Shown piece by piece: positions 1 to 11,120 of a DNA stretch of 64,000 bases. Position 1 is the stretch's first letter, and each line of letters starts with the position of its first letter. The stretch lies in contig KN832894.1 in NCBI GenBank assembly GCA_000827325.1, forward strand, positions 62,001 to 126,000. The letters are read 5' to 3'. The translations under genes and the position numbers were made by a program. This DNA comes from Oidiodendron maius Zn (Eukaryota > Ascomycota > Leotiomycetes > Myxotrichaceae). The notes beneath the pieces are model-generated. The model was not told the origin of the DNA, ran no database searches, and worked only from the letters and a program-made list of their open reading frames with translations.

Positions 1-447
1 TACATTAAGAATTCCAAAAGAAGACTGTCGATATAACTTACTATTTTTCTGTTGGTAGGATCCAAACCATATAGGGTTAACATGAAAAGATATACCTTAG
101 ATAGATAATATCTTCTATGGCTATATAAAGTTCCCAGTGCTATTCTATATAGAGCAAAGATCTGTCTCTTCGATTTCTTGCAGAGCCTGGGCACTTCTTA
201 ACTATGCTATATTAGCCTTGCTATAGTCACTCTACCGTCCCGTTTGTAGTAGATTGCTTATACCTTAGTTCTGTGATATCTAAAGTGAGGGACTATTAAC
301 TATAGTTGCAAATTGTGCAAAATCTCAATATTATTGACTCTAAGGTACCCTTAAGAGTATCGCGTATGAGAATGTTGTGTAGTGTTTAGGCTCTTAAGAA
401 ATGCTTCAATTGACTAGTGAGCTATAGAGATTACCTTTCGCCCACCC

Positions 448-915
448 TTAGTCATCGTCGCTATCTATCAGATAGCTACCCTGAAACCTGCAGTTCACAT
501 CCTCATCATGATCAGCCACCACGAAATCATCCTCCTCGTATTCATCCTCTCCGTAATCCTCCTCTTCATCATCGTCATTATCCTCTTTCTCATCACTGTA
601 GTCGTCACAATCATTCTCCTCCTCGATGTTGCCTTCCTCATCCTCTTCGCAATATTCTTGCTCGCCCCAAGAGCTCCCATCTTCATCATCGCAATCCAGT
701 ATCCAACCCTCTTCCTCCTCGCTACCAGTTCCCTCACCGTCACTTTCCGCGGTGTGTTTATCATTCCCCGTAGTTGACTGGCAACGTGCTCGTGTGTTCG
801 GGCCATTTAAATTCCCAGAAATTTTATCCTTCGGGATTAGCCGAACAGTATTTGCAGCCCAAGGAAGACTTACTTGATGGGGAGTCATGTCAGCAATCGT
901 GGTTAGTACGGACAA
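448..915 (-). CDS. Very acidic low-complexity hypothetical protein
   Basis: I do not recognise this gene. The open frame codes for 155 residues; from about residue 60 to the end it is almost wholly Asp/Glu with scattered Tyr, Gly and Ser, ending in a DSDDD-type tail. The coding strand has a strong donor-like CAAGTAAGT close to the second Met, so the first 25-40 residues may be intronic and the true gene may have another 5' exon. Acidic tails like this occur in histone chaperones and nucleolar proteins, but nothing else supports such a role. The opposite strand is also open, as expected from GA/TC-biased sequence. It may be only a low-complexity stretch. Confidence 0.35.
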   Translation of the reverse strand: MSVLTTIADMTPHQVSLPWAANTVRLIPKDKISGNLNGPNTRARCQSTTGNDKHTAESDGEGTGSEEEEGWILDCDDEDGSSWGEQEYCEEDEEGNIEEENDCDDYSDEKEDNDDDEEEDYGEDEYEEDDFVVADHDEDVNCRFQGSYLIDSDDD

Positions 916-1275
916 TCGTAAGCGGACAAGATAAAGAAATTAGCTTTTGTTGCCTAGCCATGGGATTATGGAGCCCGGCCCTTAAGAATAAATGGAAGAG
1001 CAGCCTTAAGCATCATTACCCAAAGTAGATTTGACTGAATAGGCATTTTTCCAAAATAGGCAATCGCCCCTGAAATAGGCGAGCACTCCAAATAAGCGAG
1101 CAGCTAAAATAAGCTTTGGCACTTGCAGATGTTCTAGAACCCGGCCACGGGGCGTCTATCTTATTATACCTACTAAGCACAAGCATTATTCTCACTCAAA
1201 TATTGCTCTATTCTTCACATGATATAAACGACGTTATATTCTTAAAAAAATTCGGTCACTTATGAGATACCGACC
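916..1275. other. Intergenic, probable promoter of the Sho1-like gene
   Basis: No gene was seen. Between about 1050 and 1115 there are loosely repeated AATAGGC / AATAAGC words. The 60 bases before 1276 are AT-rich with an A run, as expected of a fungal 5' leader. Confidence 0.3.
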
Positions 1276-1868
1276 ATGCCGTCTTACGGATCAGCACGTT
1301 CGCCGCTAATGCGCAATTTGAGTGAGAAGGCAGGCATCAACGACTACAAATCGTCCAGTGTACGCCTAGTGAGTATAGGTCGTATACTCCGGGACTCGTT
1401 AGCAGTATATTGTATCTCAATATCTATAGTACGTTGAGGTGTTTCTTATGCTGTGGTAACCACTAATGTTGTGTATTATTACAGCTTGCTTGGGTTATCG
1501 CGTTCGCCAGTTCGGTCGCTTGGACTGTTCAACAAGACACAAGCTCGTACCCAAACTATTTATGGTTTACCTTAGCCTTCGCTTTATGCCTGGTTGGCTG
1601 GATATTTGTGACTCTTGCGACTGGTACAGCTAAGAATTACCATGTGGCTATTGTTGGCTTTCTCGCCGCTGGGTTCATCCTGACTAGTTCGGCCGCCAAT
1701 AATTTATTATATACATCAGATATCTTACTGGAAATTGCGGCGGCCGGATTCATACTGCTCTCTGTGGTAAACGTATAGGATGCCAAGTTATACTACTCCG
1801 AGATCATGCTGATAGTAAAGTAGATAGTATGGATCTTCTACTTCTCCCAGTATTCTACCAGATCCTGA
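1276..1868 (+). CDS. Sho1-like four-helix membrane protein, no SH3 domain
   Basis: Exons 1276-1368, 1485-1772 and 1824-1868 join in frame to give 141 residues. From exon 2 on, the sequence follows the membrane part of the osmosensor Sho1: a first helix around LAWVIAFASSVAW, a PNY loop, a second helix, then VAIVGFLAAG, an LLYTSD loop and AAAGFILLSVVNIVWIFYF as the last helix. All four helices are present. Sho1 normally continues with a cytoplasmic linker and a C-terminal SH3 domain that binds the MAPKK Pbs2 in the HOG pathway; here a stop follows nine residues after the last helix. The N-terminus also lacks the usual GDPF start of helix 1. It is a truncated paralogue or decaying duplicate. Intron 1 has a CACTAAT branch-like site. 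Splice sites are my own reading. Confidence 0.75.
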
Positions 1869-2149
1869 ATTACTATTTCGGGTCACCGGGCTTCAAACCT
1901 ACCTAAATCCGGCCATAAGACCGCACTGCAATCAGTTTCGATATTAGTACTATAATTTCCCACGTCCCTGTTTGGACCTGTAGGACTGAGAGTCAATGCA
2001 AAGGCTGCTCAGGAAGGAAGTTTCGCTCAATGTGGAGCTTGGGATATTATGATTCTAAATATAGCAATAAAGTATCTGGATATGAATAGTTGAACTTCTA
2101 TTATGCTTAATTGTTTTAAATGCAGACTTTAAATTGCCAAGTTATTAAA
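1869..2149. other. Intergenic after the Sho1-like gene
   Basis: No open frame, SH3-coding sequence or repeat was seen between the Sho1-like stop and the inverted repeat at 2150. Confidence 0.4.
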
Positions 2150-2194
2150 TAACGTCCATCCCTGCGTGCCGAAAAAACCGGTGTGCCGAAAAAA
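2150..2194 (+). repeat. Left 45-bp terminal inverted repeat
   Basis: The 45 bases from TAACGTCCATCC onward are the exact reverse complement of 11703-11747. The repeat contains the word GTGCCGAAAAAA twice (GCGTGCCG.. and GTGTGCCG..), like paired transposase binding sites. Both copies are flanked outward by TA, the target duplicated by Tc1/mariner/pogo elements. No transposase sequence lies next to this copy. Confidence 0.8.
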
Positions 2195-3554
2195 ATAATA
2201 GGTACTTTGATTTGAAGTATCTTAAAATCTGTGCACACCTTATTATCTCCTATAATTTTTTTATAAGTTATGTTCCATAGCCACTCCCAGGTATCCTAAA
2301 CCCCTTCTACTGGAAAATCGCATTTACATCATCGCCCTTACGCCTGATTTGCGAAAGGTCTCTTTTTATAATATAATAATATTCCTTTACCACAACTCTA
2401 CCACCGAACTTATGCTATCCCTAATATTTCTAAAGGAGTCTTATCCGAGCTCTAAGGCCTTACTATTATACAGGAAATCGTCATTAGTCTTGTGGTGCTG
2501 TGGCGGGCAAATTCAAGTAAGGTTGCCACGCGGATCAGTACCTCGGCTGCCAATTTTGGTTTAGTGCAAAACAGCCCCGCACGTCCCATAATATTTACGC
2601 TGTAATTTCATTTATAAAGCCTTAGGCATAAAGGCCAACAGCGGCTGGAGATACTGCATGGTGTGCCACATTTAGCTTAGTAATGTAGTACATTATATTG
2701 ATGTCACGTGAAGTGTGGCGTTGTGTCAGCCCTGTGGAGCGGGTTCGGCAACCGTCCAACCGCCGTCCGCGAACGCGATGGCAGCAAGGGATTGGACGTC
2801 AACAAACTGCTTAACTCGGTGGACCGTGTCCCTTTTGCTACGTATACTTTTCGGCCGTCTTATTCAAGATAGTTCAATGTACGACATTGGGTTTCTCTGA
2901 TTCTCCCTTCTCATCTTCATGTGCTTGCGTATTTACTGTTGAAGTGTGCCTGGCGGCCTGAGGCTGCTTAGCACTTGTTTCAAGCACGTCTGACTTGTAG
3001 CCCTTATATGTGGCCAGTAGCCCTCTGTAGTTTGTTCTGTACAGTTGACAATATACTTGATTTGCCCTAATTGAGTTCTGCCTGTGATTCTTGGTTGCAT
3101 TGATATCGTTGAGCTGGAAACGTCGCATTCCAACATTTACCAATCATGAGTGAAGGTCACGTGGATAAGACGTTTGGCAAGTCAAGTGATCTGTGGCCAA
3201 GGCCACGGTGCATGATGCTGACTAACCGCGATCGAACCGAAACTCGGTCAGGTTTCGCCTGAGACTACCTAAATAGGCAAAGCGCCGACGGCGTCAATGC
3301 CGAGGAATCTTCTTGATTATATTATCATCGCTCCCGAGCTAACAGCAGTACTGGGCAGATTCAACAGCAAACTAATAGTTGTTACCATTCAGATTATAAT
3401 TCCACGTCACATGCTATGCCACGCTAGAATCAGCAGCTCTCCTTCAGCAGTAATTCCACGGCGCGCGCTACGGGCACACAAGAGTCTATGCGCTTCTTAA
3501 TGACCTAGGGGTTCGAAGGTCTCTGTCTTCCATCAACGATTAGCAACCGACAGC
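2195..3554. other. Non-coding stretch inside the left inverted repeat
   Basis: No convincing gene. The open frames here are short and lack family features. The segment is AT-rich up to about 2450 and of ordinary composition afterwards; the last few hundred bases are probably the promoter of the bZIP gene. Confidence 0.3.
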
Positions 3555-5127
3555 ATGGAAGCTCAAGATAACCAATTACTTTCAGCTTGTTACTATCAAG
3601 AACCTGAGCCCTTTCGATCAACAGAGCAGCAGCCTCTCAGGAGGCAGGGAAATACCCTTTCAGCGGACGTGGACGAAGATAATGGGATGACAATGAATGA
3701 TGCCAAGGAGAACCTCGAAAGTCCAGAGCACGAGGTCATGGGGACAGGCCGAAGCCGACAACTCAGAAAGCGTGGCAGGCCAAGGCTTGATTCTCCCGGC
3801 GCAGCAGTATTATCCTCGGTAGGTGAACTCCATGATGTTTGCAAGAGCTCAGAGTCTCATAGGTTGTACACAACAGAATCGTCGAGTACAGATTCGACAG
3901 GCCCAGAAAACATATAGGCTGAAGAAAGAAGCGACTCTCGAAAGCGGCAAGACCCGTATGATCGGTCTTGAACGGAGGATGAAGAAATTGGCCGAATCAT
4001 TCGCTGAATGTTACGATAGTGCTGTTCGGTCGGACTTGCATGTGACCCACCCAGCACTCTACACGCATCTACGTGGAATGCGGGGTCATTTAGCTCCTGA
4101 GATTGAGGAACTCAGTCGAACTTCGACGATGACGCATGAGAGCCCGATCATCAGTACCGATCCAGATGAAAGCGCTCCACAAGAATGTGGCAAGGGTAAC
4201 GAAAGTCACAACACCCAGCCTGCCACGAGCTTCGGTTATCAAGTTCCAAACCAATCTAGTATGAACGGCTTTGACGGGGCTTCGGCGGCCCAGGATACAC
4301 AACGTCAAACATCTCCAGTAGAGAGTCATCTTTCCTTGGGTCCCGTCAGTAAAGGCTGCTTAGAAAGATCTCACTTTCCTGGCTTATGGTATCTTGAAGG
4401 GCCACCTAGAGGAAGTATTCCTATTACATATAGTTTCCATGAGACAACGTTCTCCCGCAGACTCCACCGTTATTCTCTAGAGTATGCATACCGCCTGTTC
4501 ATCGATTCCCACTCAGATCCAATAGTCACCTACCGAATTTTCCGATTAGTTCCCTGCATACGCGACAAAACCAAGATGTTGCCCTATTTCCGGAAGCTTG
4601 TCTGTGCTGGAGTGGAAGATGCGTTGGAAATTCCGTCGCTGCCTTTCTATTGTATTGGAGGAGCTGGAGCACACTACCCACACAAGGATCACTGTGGACA
4701 TCTGACTTATCCTTCGAACACGAGACTTCCTAGGCGGATACTTGGCATCTTACCAGGACCTAAAACTTCACGTGAAACTGGATCACTAGATCCTCAAAGT
4801 CATCTCAAACTATTCGGATTTGATGGCGAGTGGTTTGACTGTCAAGATGTTCAAGGGTATCTGGAAGAGAACGGGGTCATTCTGGATCAGTCTTCCTTAT
4901 TTGCAGAGGTGCATATGCCTGCGTTCTATCAATCGACCGGTGTGGGTGTTGACAGTCTGCTCGACAAACGGCAAATGAGTATCCGGGGTCCAAGGGCTAC
5001 CAACAATGATCGTATCAATAGTGGGTTTGGCTCCTACGGCGACGAGGTAGTAGCCGCAGACAACGCCCAAATAGGTACGAATCCGGCATTTCCGTTCATG
5101 ACTACGCTTGAAAATAATGCTGACTAG
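3555..5127 (+). CDS. bZIP transcription factor with DUF3425-type C-terminus
   Basis: Exons 3555-3818 and 3877-5127 join in frame (58-bp intron, GTAGGT...CAACAG) to give 504 residues. The basic region NRRVQIRQAQKTYRLKKEA (residues 89-107) follows an RKRGRPRLD stretch and is trailed by a weak heptad region and HPALYTHLRG. The C-terminal third carries the conserved block of this fungal bZIP class: TTFSRRLHR, EYAYRLF, FYIGGAGTHYP-like YCIGGAGAHYPHKD, then GFDGEWFDCQDVQGYL. The class is nuclear and is often found beside secondary-metabolism genes. The intron interrupts the basic region, so the exact acceptor matters; a shorter intron ending at an upstream CAG is possible. It is not damaged. The neighbouring ECH and MpaB-like genes are candidate targets by position only. 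Confidence 0.85.
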
Positions 5128-5594
5128 CATTAGAAACGAACAGGATGGCTTCATCTCCAAGCCCACTGCGGCATATTCTTGATGTGGAATGCTTCCTCGC
5201 CAGTAAGTCTAGTCACAAGCAATGGCTCCTCGGTTTGATCGTGGCAGCCTCCATTAACCGATATAAGTGCTCTTAGGCGGGCTTGCCATTCTAGGCCGCG
5301 CCCCAGGCTTCAGGCGATCTGACGTAGAGGCCGCCTATAAATCCGCGTTGCAGATCCAGAATCTAGAGTGATCTCTAGGCATTCTCTCATTCCCCGCTGT
5401 GTTGAGGGGTCATAACGGTATACGAAGCCTCCGGATAATCGTCTCGCCGAAATACCATCTGCCAGCAAGCTATGAGCTCAAAAAAAGCGTATGTCGCACT
5501 GATATCATACCGATATAGTCTCTTGATGTTCAATTCGTAGCATAGTGACGATAGAAATATCTCAAATTCTGCTGGATCTTTGTAGCTCAGCACT
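5128..5594. other. Convergent intergenic region between bZIP and ECH genes
   Basis: 3' flanks of two converging genes. A 97-codon minus-strand frame (5387-5680) overlaps the end of the ECH gene in another frame; it shows no family features, so I treat it as chance. Confidence 0.4.
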
Positions 5595-6621
5595 TTAAAG
5601 CTTATTGGTTCTCTGTTCCCGAGACTCCTCTCGATGGGTAACGTTGAGAGGCGCCCACCACGGCCAGTCAAGAGGGGCATCCTCCTTCATTGTGCCTTTA
5701 AAGTCCGGCTCCCTTTTCTGCATGAAACTCTTCATACCTTCTCCACTATCCTTTGACCGTAGCATCTCCAGGAAGATTTTCGAGTCTAGCAAATGAGCTT
5801 CTTCTGCGGTCGATGGACCTCGGTACATCAAGTCACGCATTACCTTCGTGCTCACGATCGACGTTTGCGCTGCAATCTCTGTAGCAATGGCTAACGCTCG
5901 AGAAACTGTATCCTCGGGTGTCGGAAGCAGTTCTGAGAACAGTTGAGTGAGCAGCGGATCCGATGCAGTATATGTGGCACCGGTGGTCACCAGGTGCAGC
6001 GCGCGCGACATCCCTACCAGTCTGGGGAGAAAATAGGAACTGGCGGCCTCCATAGTGAGACCGCGCCGAGCAAATGCAAAGCTGATTTTTGCACTTAAAT
6101 AGGCAATGCGGATCGTGGCGGGAAGTGTAAATGTTATCCCAAACCCTGCGGCTGGCCCGTTGATGGCAATAATTGTCGGTTTCTGACAATTGTGCACTGC
6201 TAGTGTTACCCTGCCACCACTAAGATAGAAATCAGAACATGTTCCAGATCATGAGGAAATATAGCGCAGCTAAGTAGGGAAGAACATACCCGTCTCTGTA
6301 CGAATTTATACTTGATGGACCCCCGTCCAGCGTTTTCAGAATCTTAGAGAATCCAGCCTCAAGGTCGGCGCCGACACAGAAAGCTTTTCCAGTCCCGGTG
6401 ACCACGACTGCCTTGATGCGATCATCGGCGTTGAAATATTCATATGCAGTCACCAGTTCTTCAATCATCTGCTCGGTGACAGCGTTGAACTTTTGTGGTC
6501 GATTCAGCTTCAGTAGGAGTACTGGGGTGGGCGTGGGCGACGAGACTGGGACGTGAGAAATCGAAATATCCTTGAAAGGGAGTGACGAGTAAGAAGCTGG
6601 CAGAGGAGTGGATGTTTCCAT
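5595..6621 (-). CDS. Enoyl-CoA hydratase/isomerase (crotonase) family
   Basis: Exons 6621-6290 and 6219-5595 on the minus strand (70-bp intron, GTATGT...CTTAG) give 318 residues. The crotonase fold is clear: LNRPQKFNAV near residue 40, DRIKAVVVTGTGKAFCVGADL (first oxyanion-hole segment) near 70-90, then NGPAAGFGIT (second oxyanion-hole segment) near 125 and FARRGLTMEAASSYFLPRLVG with the acidic catalytic-type Glu near 160. Members hydrate or isomerise enoyl-CoA in beta-oxidation. The C-terminal tripeptide is NKL, a non-canonical but plausible peroxisomal PTS1 signal. It is divergent from the MpaB-like gene across about 530 bases. No frameshift or missing core segment was seen. Confidence 0.88.
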
Positions 6622-7152
6622 CTTGACGTGTGACTGCTGCTATCTGCCAGGAACTTGCCAGAATAAGGGGTGAACAAAATATGCAGGGTTATCATCGCCC
6701 AACAGCATCTCTTTTGTATTAAGACGACAAACGCTCCACATGAAGAAGAAGCATGGAGCCCATAACCTCGGCCCGGCAAGAGCCGGAATCTTTGAGATTT
6801 CTTGGGTATTATAATCAAGTGTTGAAGTATGGCCCCAACAACACCTTCTCCAGCGTGATAGCCGGTATATTATAATCAAGTGGGTAGTAGCCTCGGCCAG
6901 TCCACCTGTGCCCCCACTGTAGCGGTCGGACTCTGACTTTGCCGATTGCTTGGCCTGACATTGAGTCCCGCACCACCTAACTCAGGGGATAGCCTAAACC
7001 GCCAACAATTGCTTATGTCCCGGATTTGACATGTGTGCACGATACTACTATTCACGAGCACCCAGATATATAGGTCATACAGTCTTCCATTCTATACTCA
7101 TATCTAAACCATTCATATGTTTGCTTTACGAGACTCCGGATCTTCTTTCGTC
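6622..7152. promoter_or_regulatory. Divergent promoter of the ECH and MpaB-like genes
   Basis: About 530 bases separate the two divergent starts, a layout that favours shared control. A direct repeat TATTATAATCAAGTG occurs near 6807 and again near 6870, about 60 bases apart; it is a candidate regulator site. No regulator binding is shown. Confidence 0.4.
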
Positions 7153-8535
7153 ATGTCGTCTTCACGATTGGCTATTGCAGCAACCCTTGACTCTCTGTGG
7201 AGGAGCTATCTCCCTTTGGCCACTTGCCTACTAGCATATCTACTTTTAGTCCGAACATTCCGGTACCAACGCGCAGAACAAATCAGTTCTGCTTTCGGAC
7301 ACGGGAAGAGACCACTATCAAGCATGGCCACAGAAGAGGTACACGATATCATGACTCAGCTGCAAGAGCTGGAATTTCCTCGTGCATTCAATAAAGCTCG
7401 GAAGATTGCTTTGCTGAAGGTTCGTCTACACTCTCAATATTGTACGTATATATCTTGACTGACGATCTAGGCTGGTGGAATCCCGACAATGTCAAAACTG
7501 TTTGCTGTTACCGGACAGAACAATAGGAGGAATGCCGGCAAGCGCGCTATTGACACAGAGATCCTGCTGCGAGAGGCGCAGTCCAAGGATCGAAAGTCAA
7601 TACGCTATATGCAGGCAGTAGCTCGAATGAATTATTTTCACCTCAGGTACCGCAAGGCTGGCAAGATCTTGGATGAGGATTTGTTGCATACTCTGGGCGA
7701 CGGCATGGTGGAAACGTTGCGAATCGTCAACGACCAGGAGTGGCGAAAGCTCACGGATGTGGAGAAGTGTGCGATTGGAATATTTCATAAGAATCTGGGT
7801 GAAGATATGGAAATTCCGTTTGCACCTCTCCCATCTTGTCAGACTGGCTGGGAGAATGGTCTCCATTTCGCGACAGAGCTTAGAGATTGGACAATCCGGT
7901 ATGAAGCGGCTGTGGCTAAACCAGTGGCGACGAATGACCAGTACGTCAGAGTATATGTTGACTCCGCAACTTCAGCCTTGCCTAAGGCTATTACTCAATT
8001 CTTGCGAAAGGTGCTCGGTTCTGAACTGGACAACACCATGCGGACTAGTCTTTAGTAAGTTCTCTATACCCGTACATAAGCAAATTGGCCCTGGTTAGCT
8101 GACATGAATTCCTTAAGCCTCGAGGCTCCTGGGCCAATCCTCAAACCAGCTTTGGAAGCATTTACAAATATTCGAAAGCTCGCTTTACGCCACCTAAGTC
8201 TTCCCAGATCCTCTTTCCTCGCGGTAAAAGTTGTGGAAGATGATCCGAACCCACTTTCAGGATTGTATAACTTCAACCATCCAAGCTTCCGGCCTTGGTA
8301 TGTCAAACCTACATTCTGGACAAGATGGGGCCCGGTGGCACTGCTTCTGAGAATGCTTGGTGGTAGGGCTCCAGGGACGGGCGGAGACAAGTACCATCCT
8401 CAAGGATACGACTTGAAGACTATTGGCCCGAAGCCCCAAGAAGGAAAGGGCCTCGATGAAATGAGAACAACAGTTGAGTTCTTAAAAGCTCGTGGCTCGG
8501 CTGGGTGCCCTTTCTCTCACGGAGGGAAAATTTAA
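7153..8535 (+). CDS. MpaB-like ER-bound oxygenase (DUF2236/rubber-oxygenase fold)
   Basis: Exons 7153-7419, 7471-8054 and 8118-8535 give 422 residues; an upstream in-frame ATG at 7117 would add 12. An N-terminal membrane helix (YLPLATCLLAYLLLV) is followed by a basic FRYQR stop-transfer, then ELEFPRAFNKARKIALLKAG / GIPTMSKLF, DEDLLHTLG, EWRKLTDVEKCAIGIF, GWENGLHF, the EAPGP segment at exon joint 2, RPWYVKPTFWTRWGPVA and a C-terminal PQGYDLKTIGPK...GCPF block. These match fungal relatives of MpaB', which cleaves the farnesyl chain in mycophenolic acid synthesis before peroxisomal beta-oxidation. Substrate here is unknown. Both introns (51 and 63 bp) keep the frame. The gene appears intact. Confidence 0.88.
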
Positions 8536-10450
8536 AGTTGCTCTGGGCCAATGACGGCAGGGCATGGCCTCACATAGAGTCAGCTCTCTATTTGGGCGGC
8601 TCTACTTATCTATGAAGAAGACGAATAAGCTCTGAGATTCGTGGGTGGGAAGGGCGTGTAGAGTTTGAAGTAGACTCGGGAGAGTCAACCAGATTGTCAA
8701 TATGGGTGGTTACCTTTCGTTCCCTTGGTTTCCAATCACTTTTGAGTAATGGGGTATATTAGAAGATCGTAATATACATAGTGAATCCAACAATGTATTT
8801 CTCATCTCCATGTCTGCATTGTGGTCTTGGGGTAATTTCCCCAGAAAACAGTTTCGTGATGTGATTGCAGCCCTACTAGCTCTTCTAGAATAAATGAAGA
8901 AAATAATCGCTTGGAATTTGATTCATGGCTTGAAAAGCAATGCTCTTTAAGGCTTTACACGACTTACGACACTATGAAGTCTTAATATGGCGCATCAAGG
9001 ATCCTTTTCGTGAGATGCTCCGTCGACATATCAACGACGGTAGACCGGAAAACGGATCGGGCCACCAGAGTCAGCCGCGTTTACCTCGCGGATTCATCTT
9101 CGTCCCACCCATCCTTCACTAAGTCCCAACCCCCATTCCCGAAACAAAGGCAATACGTAAGTCCAGCTGCCGGATATCGAGAAGCCCTATTTGCGTATAT
9201 GTAGGAGGCAAAACCCCCAACATAACGACAAGGGAGGATGAGCCATTCATATACCCTTTCCATCTGCAACGGACACTCTACTTGGAGCAGGATTGAGAGA
9301 GTTGTAAGAGCATGTTGGGGGTTAGGTACCACAATTAGCATGTTTCCATTGGTTCAGGACGACGCCTCTGATCTGATAATGCCGTCCTCACGATTCATGC
9401 ACGCTCAAAGGCTGTCATCCTAGAACTATGGCATGGCTTGATCTACTACAGGCCTAGAAGCTCTGAGAGTATCCGTGGAGAATGACTTGCAGGTCTAACC
9501 GTATGCCACTTGTACGTACGCGTGGTACTTTGCAGCTGAACCAGATAAGGCAAAGTCCCGAGTCAAAACTCAACTTGAATAAACTTATAAACTAGATTTA
9601 TAAAGAGAAATGGGGGTATCCAGGATACGCAGGATCATCCATGCTACGGGCAAAAAAGGTACAGGACCCATTATATCCCTGCCCAAAAGCCTTCACACAT
9701 TTCTCATTCGTGAACTCGTCCGGGCCGGGATTATACTCGCTCCACAAGACGCCCGCAACCAAACACTGTATAGAGTGGTCAACATCATTTTCAAATTAGG
9801 CAAAGTGGAAGTGGATGTAATACCATAGGTTGTGCTACTTGGTTTATGGTTGACACTTCTTTCCAAATTCGAGTCACCACTACACCCTTGACTTCATCGC
9901 ATAGGCTGGACAGCTTCACGTCTTTAGTTGTTGGATTTTCACAGCTGCAGATGTATTGAAGCCAGCTGTTATTTTGTTAACTAAGTGGCTCTTGACAAAA
10001 ACCTGTACTTATAGTAAGAAGAGACTTACTAAGGAACTCCGAACTGCGGGATGGCATTGGCTGCGGAGAACATAGCGGGGACGTAGTAGAACAACTTCAT
10101 TCTTAGAGTTAGAAGCTTAAACAGTATGTATCGAGTCTTTTTCAGATGCCTCCTAACAGAAGAACATATAAATATACCACACAACGTCCCGCGAATGCTA
10201 ATATCTAGGGGAGGTATTTATATAAGATACTAGTAGCCCCGATCTAGAACAAATGAAAACAACAAAGCCGAGAATATATTAAAGAGACCAATTAAACTAC
10301 CGATATTAAAAGCAATAAGGATCCGGGTAATTCGCGATTATATTTAAGATTGGAACATCTGATTCGCTATACAGTCCCACAACGATCCGGTTGCTAATAG
10401 GAATCAGCCTAAGATTTTTCGGCCCCACACATCGTCACACCACTCCCGCC
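8536..10450. other. Long gene-free stretch
   Basis: Only short frames without family features were found (for example 9610-9828, 72 codons, and 8940-9341 on either strand). Composition is ordinary up to about 9830 and more AT-rich after it. The part near 9830-10440 could belong to the damaged transposon at 10655-11747, but I could not read transposase sequence there. Confidence 0.35.
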
Positions 10451-10530
10451 CACGTCTTCCATCCATAACGTTCCGCCCAAACTTCCCGTCCACGTCTTCC
10501 ATCCACATCGTCCTGCTCAAACTTCCCGTC
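10451..10530. repeat. Two copies of a 40-bp tandem repeat
   Basis: CACGTCTTCCATCC followed by ...AAACTTCCCGTC occurs twice, at 10451-10490 and 10491-10530, with a partial third start after it and a diverged copy before it. The unit length is not a multiple of three. Confidence 0.8.
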
Positions 10531-10654
10531 CACATATACCACTATGCAAACTCAGATCACGAGTGGCTGCCTACTAGGCAGCTACAGTCTATTGTCTATA
10601 TAATAACACCTAGACAGCCAGCTTCTACAATCAAGCATGCTGCAACAATCAACA

Positions 10655-11120
10655 GGATAGCCGGATCTTCTAACACCTTTCCGATCACCTCAAACCAATA
10701 TGTTATCTTATCATAGATATTATTCTCGTGGCGTTCCCAGGCCATCACCCTCACTCGTCGTGATTTGAGTGCTGGATGACGCTTCTAAAAGGCTTGAGCC
10801 TAGTTTTTATTCGGAGGCTTGGTCGTTTTCTGCGTCGTGGAACGCTAGCGGGCGATAATAAAGGCGAGGGACGGCAAACACTTAATTCGCACAAGATTCC
10901 CGAGGTCAGCCATTAGTTTCAAATACTTTTCGAGGGCTTTCTCCTCCGGCGGAGTGAGATACTATTGGCCTTGGGCCTTCTCTTCTTTCGAGCGCCGCTC
11001 ATGATGACGATGATAAAGGGTAGTCAGAAGGACTCCACTGCGTTTTGATATAGCATCGTATGTTCGAGGCTCTCCCGGCAGGGAGGCCTCTGCCAGGGCT
11101 TTACTGGCGCGGTCGCTCAT
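10655..11120 (-). pseudogene. RIP-damaged pogo/Fot1-type transposase, 5' part
   Basis: Reading leftward from an ATG at 11120 gives MSDRASKALAEASLP, then TYDAISKRSGVLLTTLYHR (first helix-turn-helix), KEEKAQGQ, LTPPEEKALEKYL, IKCLPSLAFIIAR (CENP-B/Tc5-type binding domain) and KRHPALKSRR...WERHENNIYDK, and up to FEVIGKVLEDPAIL. This is the N-terminal DNA-binding part of fungal Tc1/mariner-pogo (Fot1-like) transposases. At least four in-frame TAG codons sit where relatives have Gln or Trp, consistent with C-to-T changes. Similarity stops near 10655, before any DDE catalytic core. The right inverted repeat at 11703-11747 lies about 580 bases upstream and is probably this element's 5' end. Confidence 0.75.

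Noticed and set aside
417-777. Plus-strand His/Pro- and Ile/Leu-rich frames opposite the acidic ORF
   Set aside because: They are the antisense of GAN-rich codons; such bias opens all frames.
3819-3876. Shorter intron in the bZIP gene ending at an upstream CAG
   Set aside because: It would be only about 33-48 bases with a poor donor or be below usual intron size; the 58-base version has better signals.
9610-9828. 72-codon plus-strand frame with a basic start
   Set aside because: No motif, no intron context and no neighbour; indistinguishable from chance.
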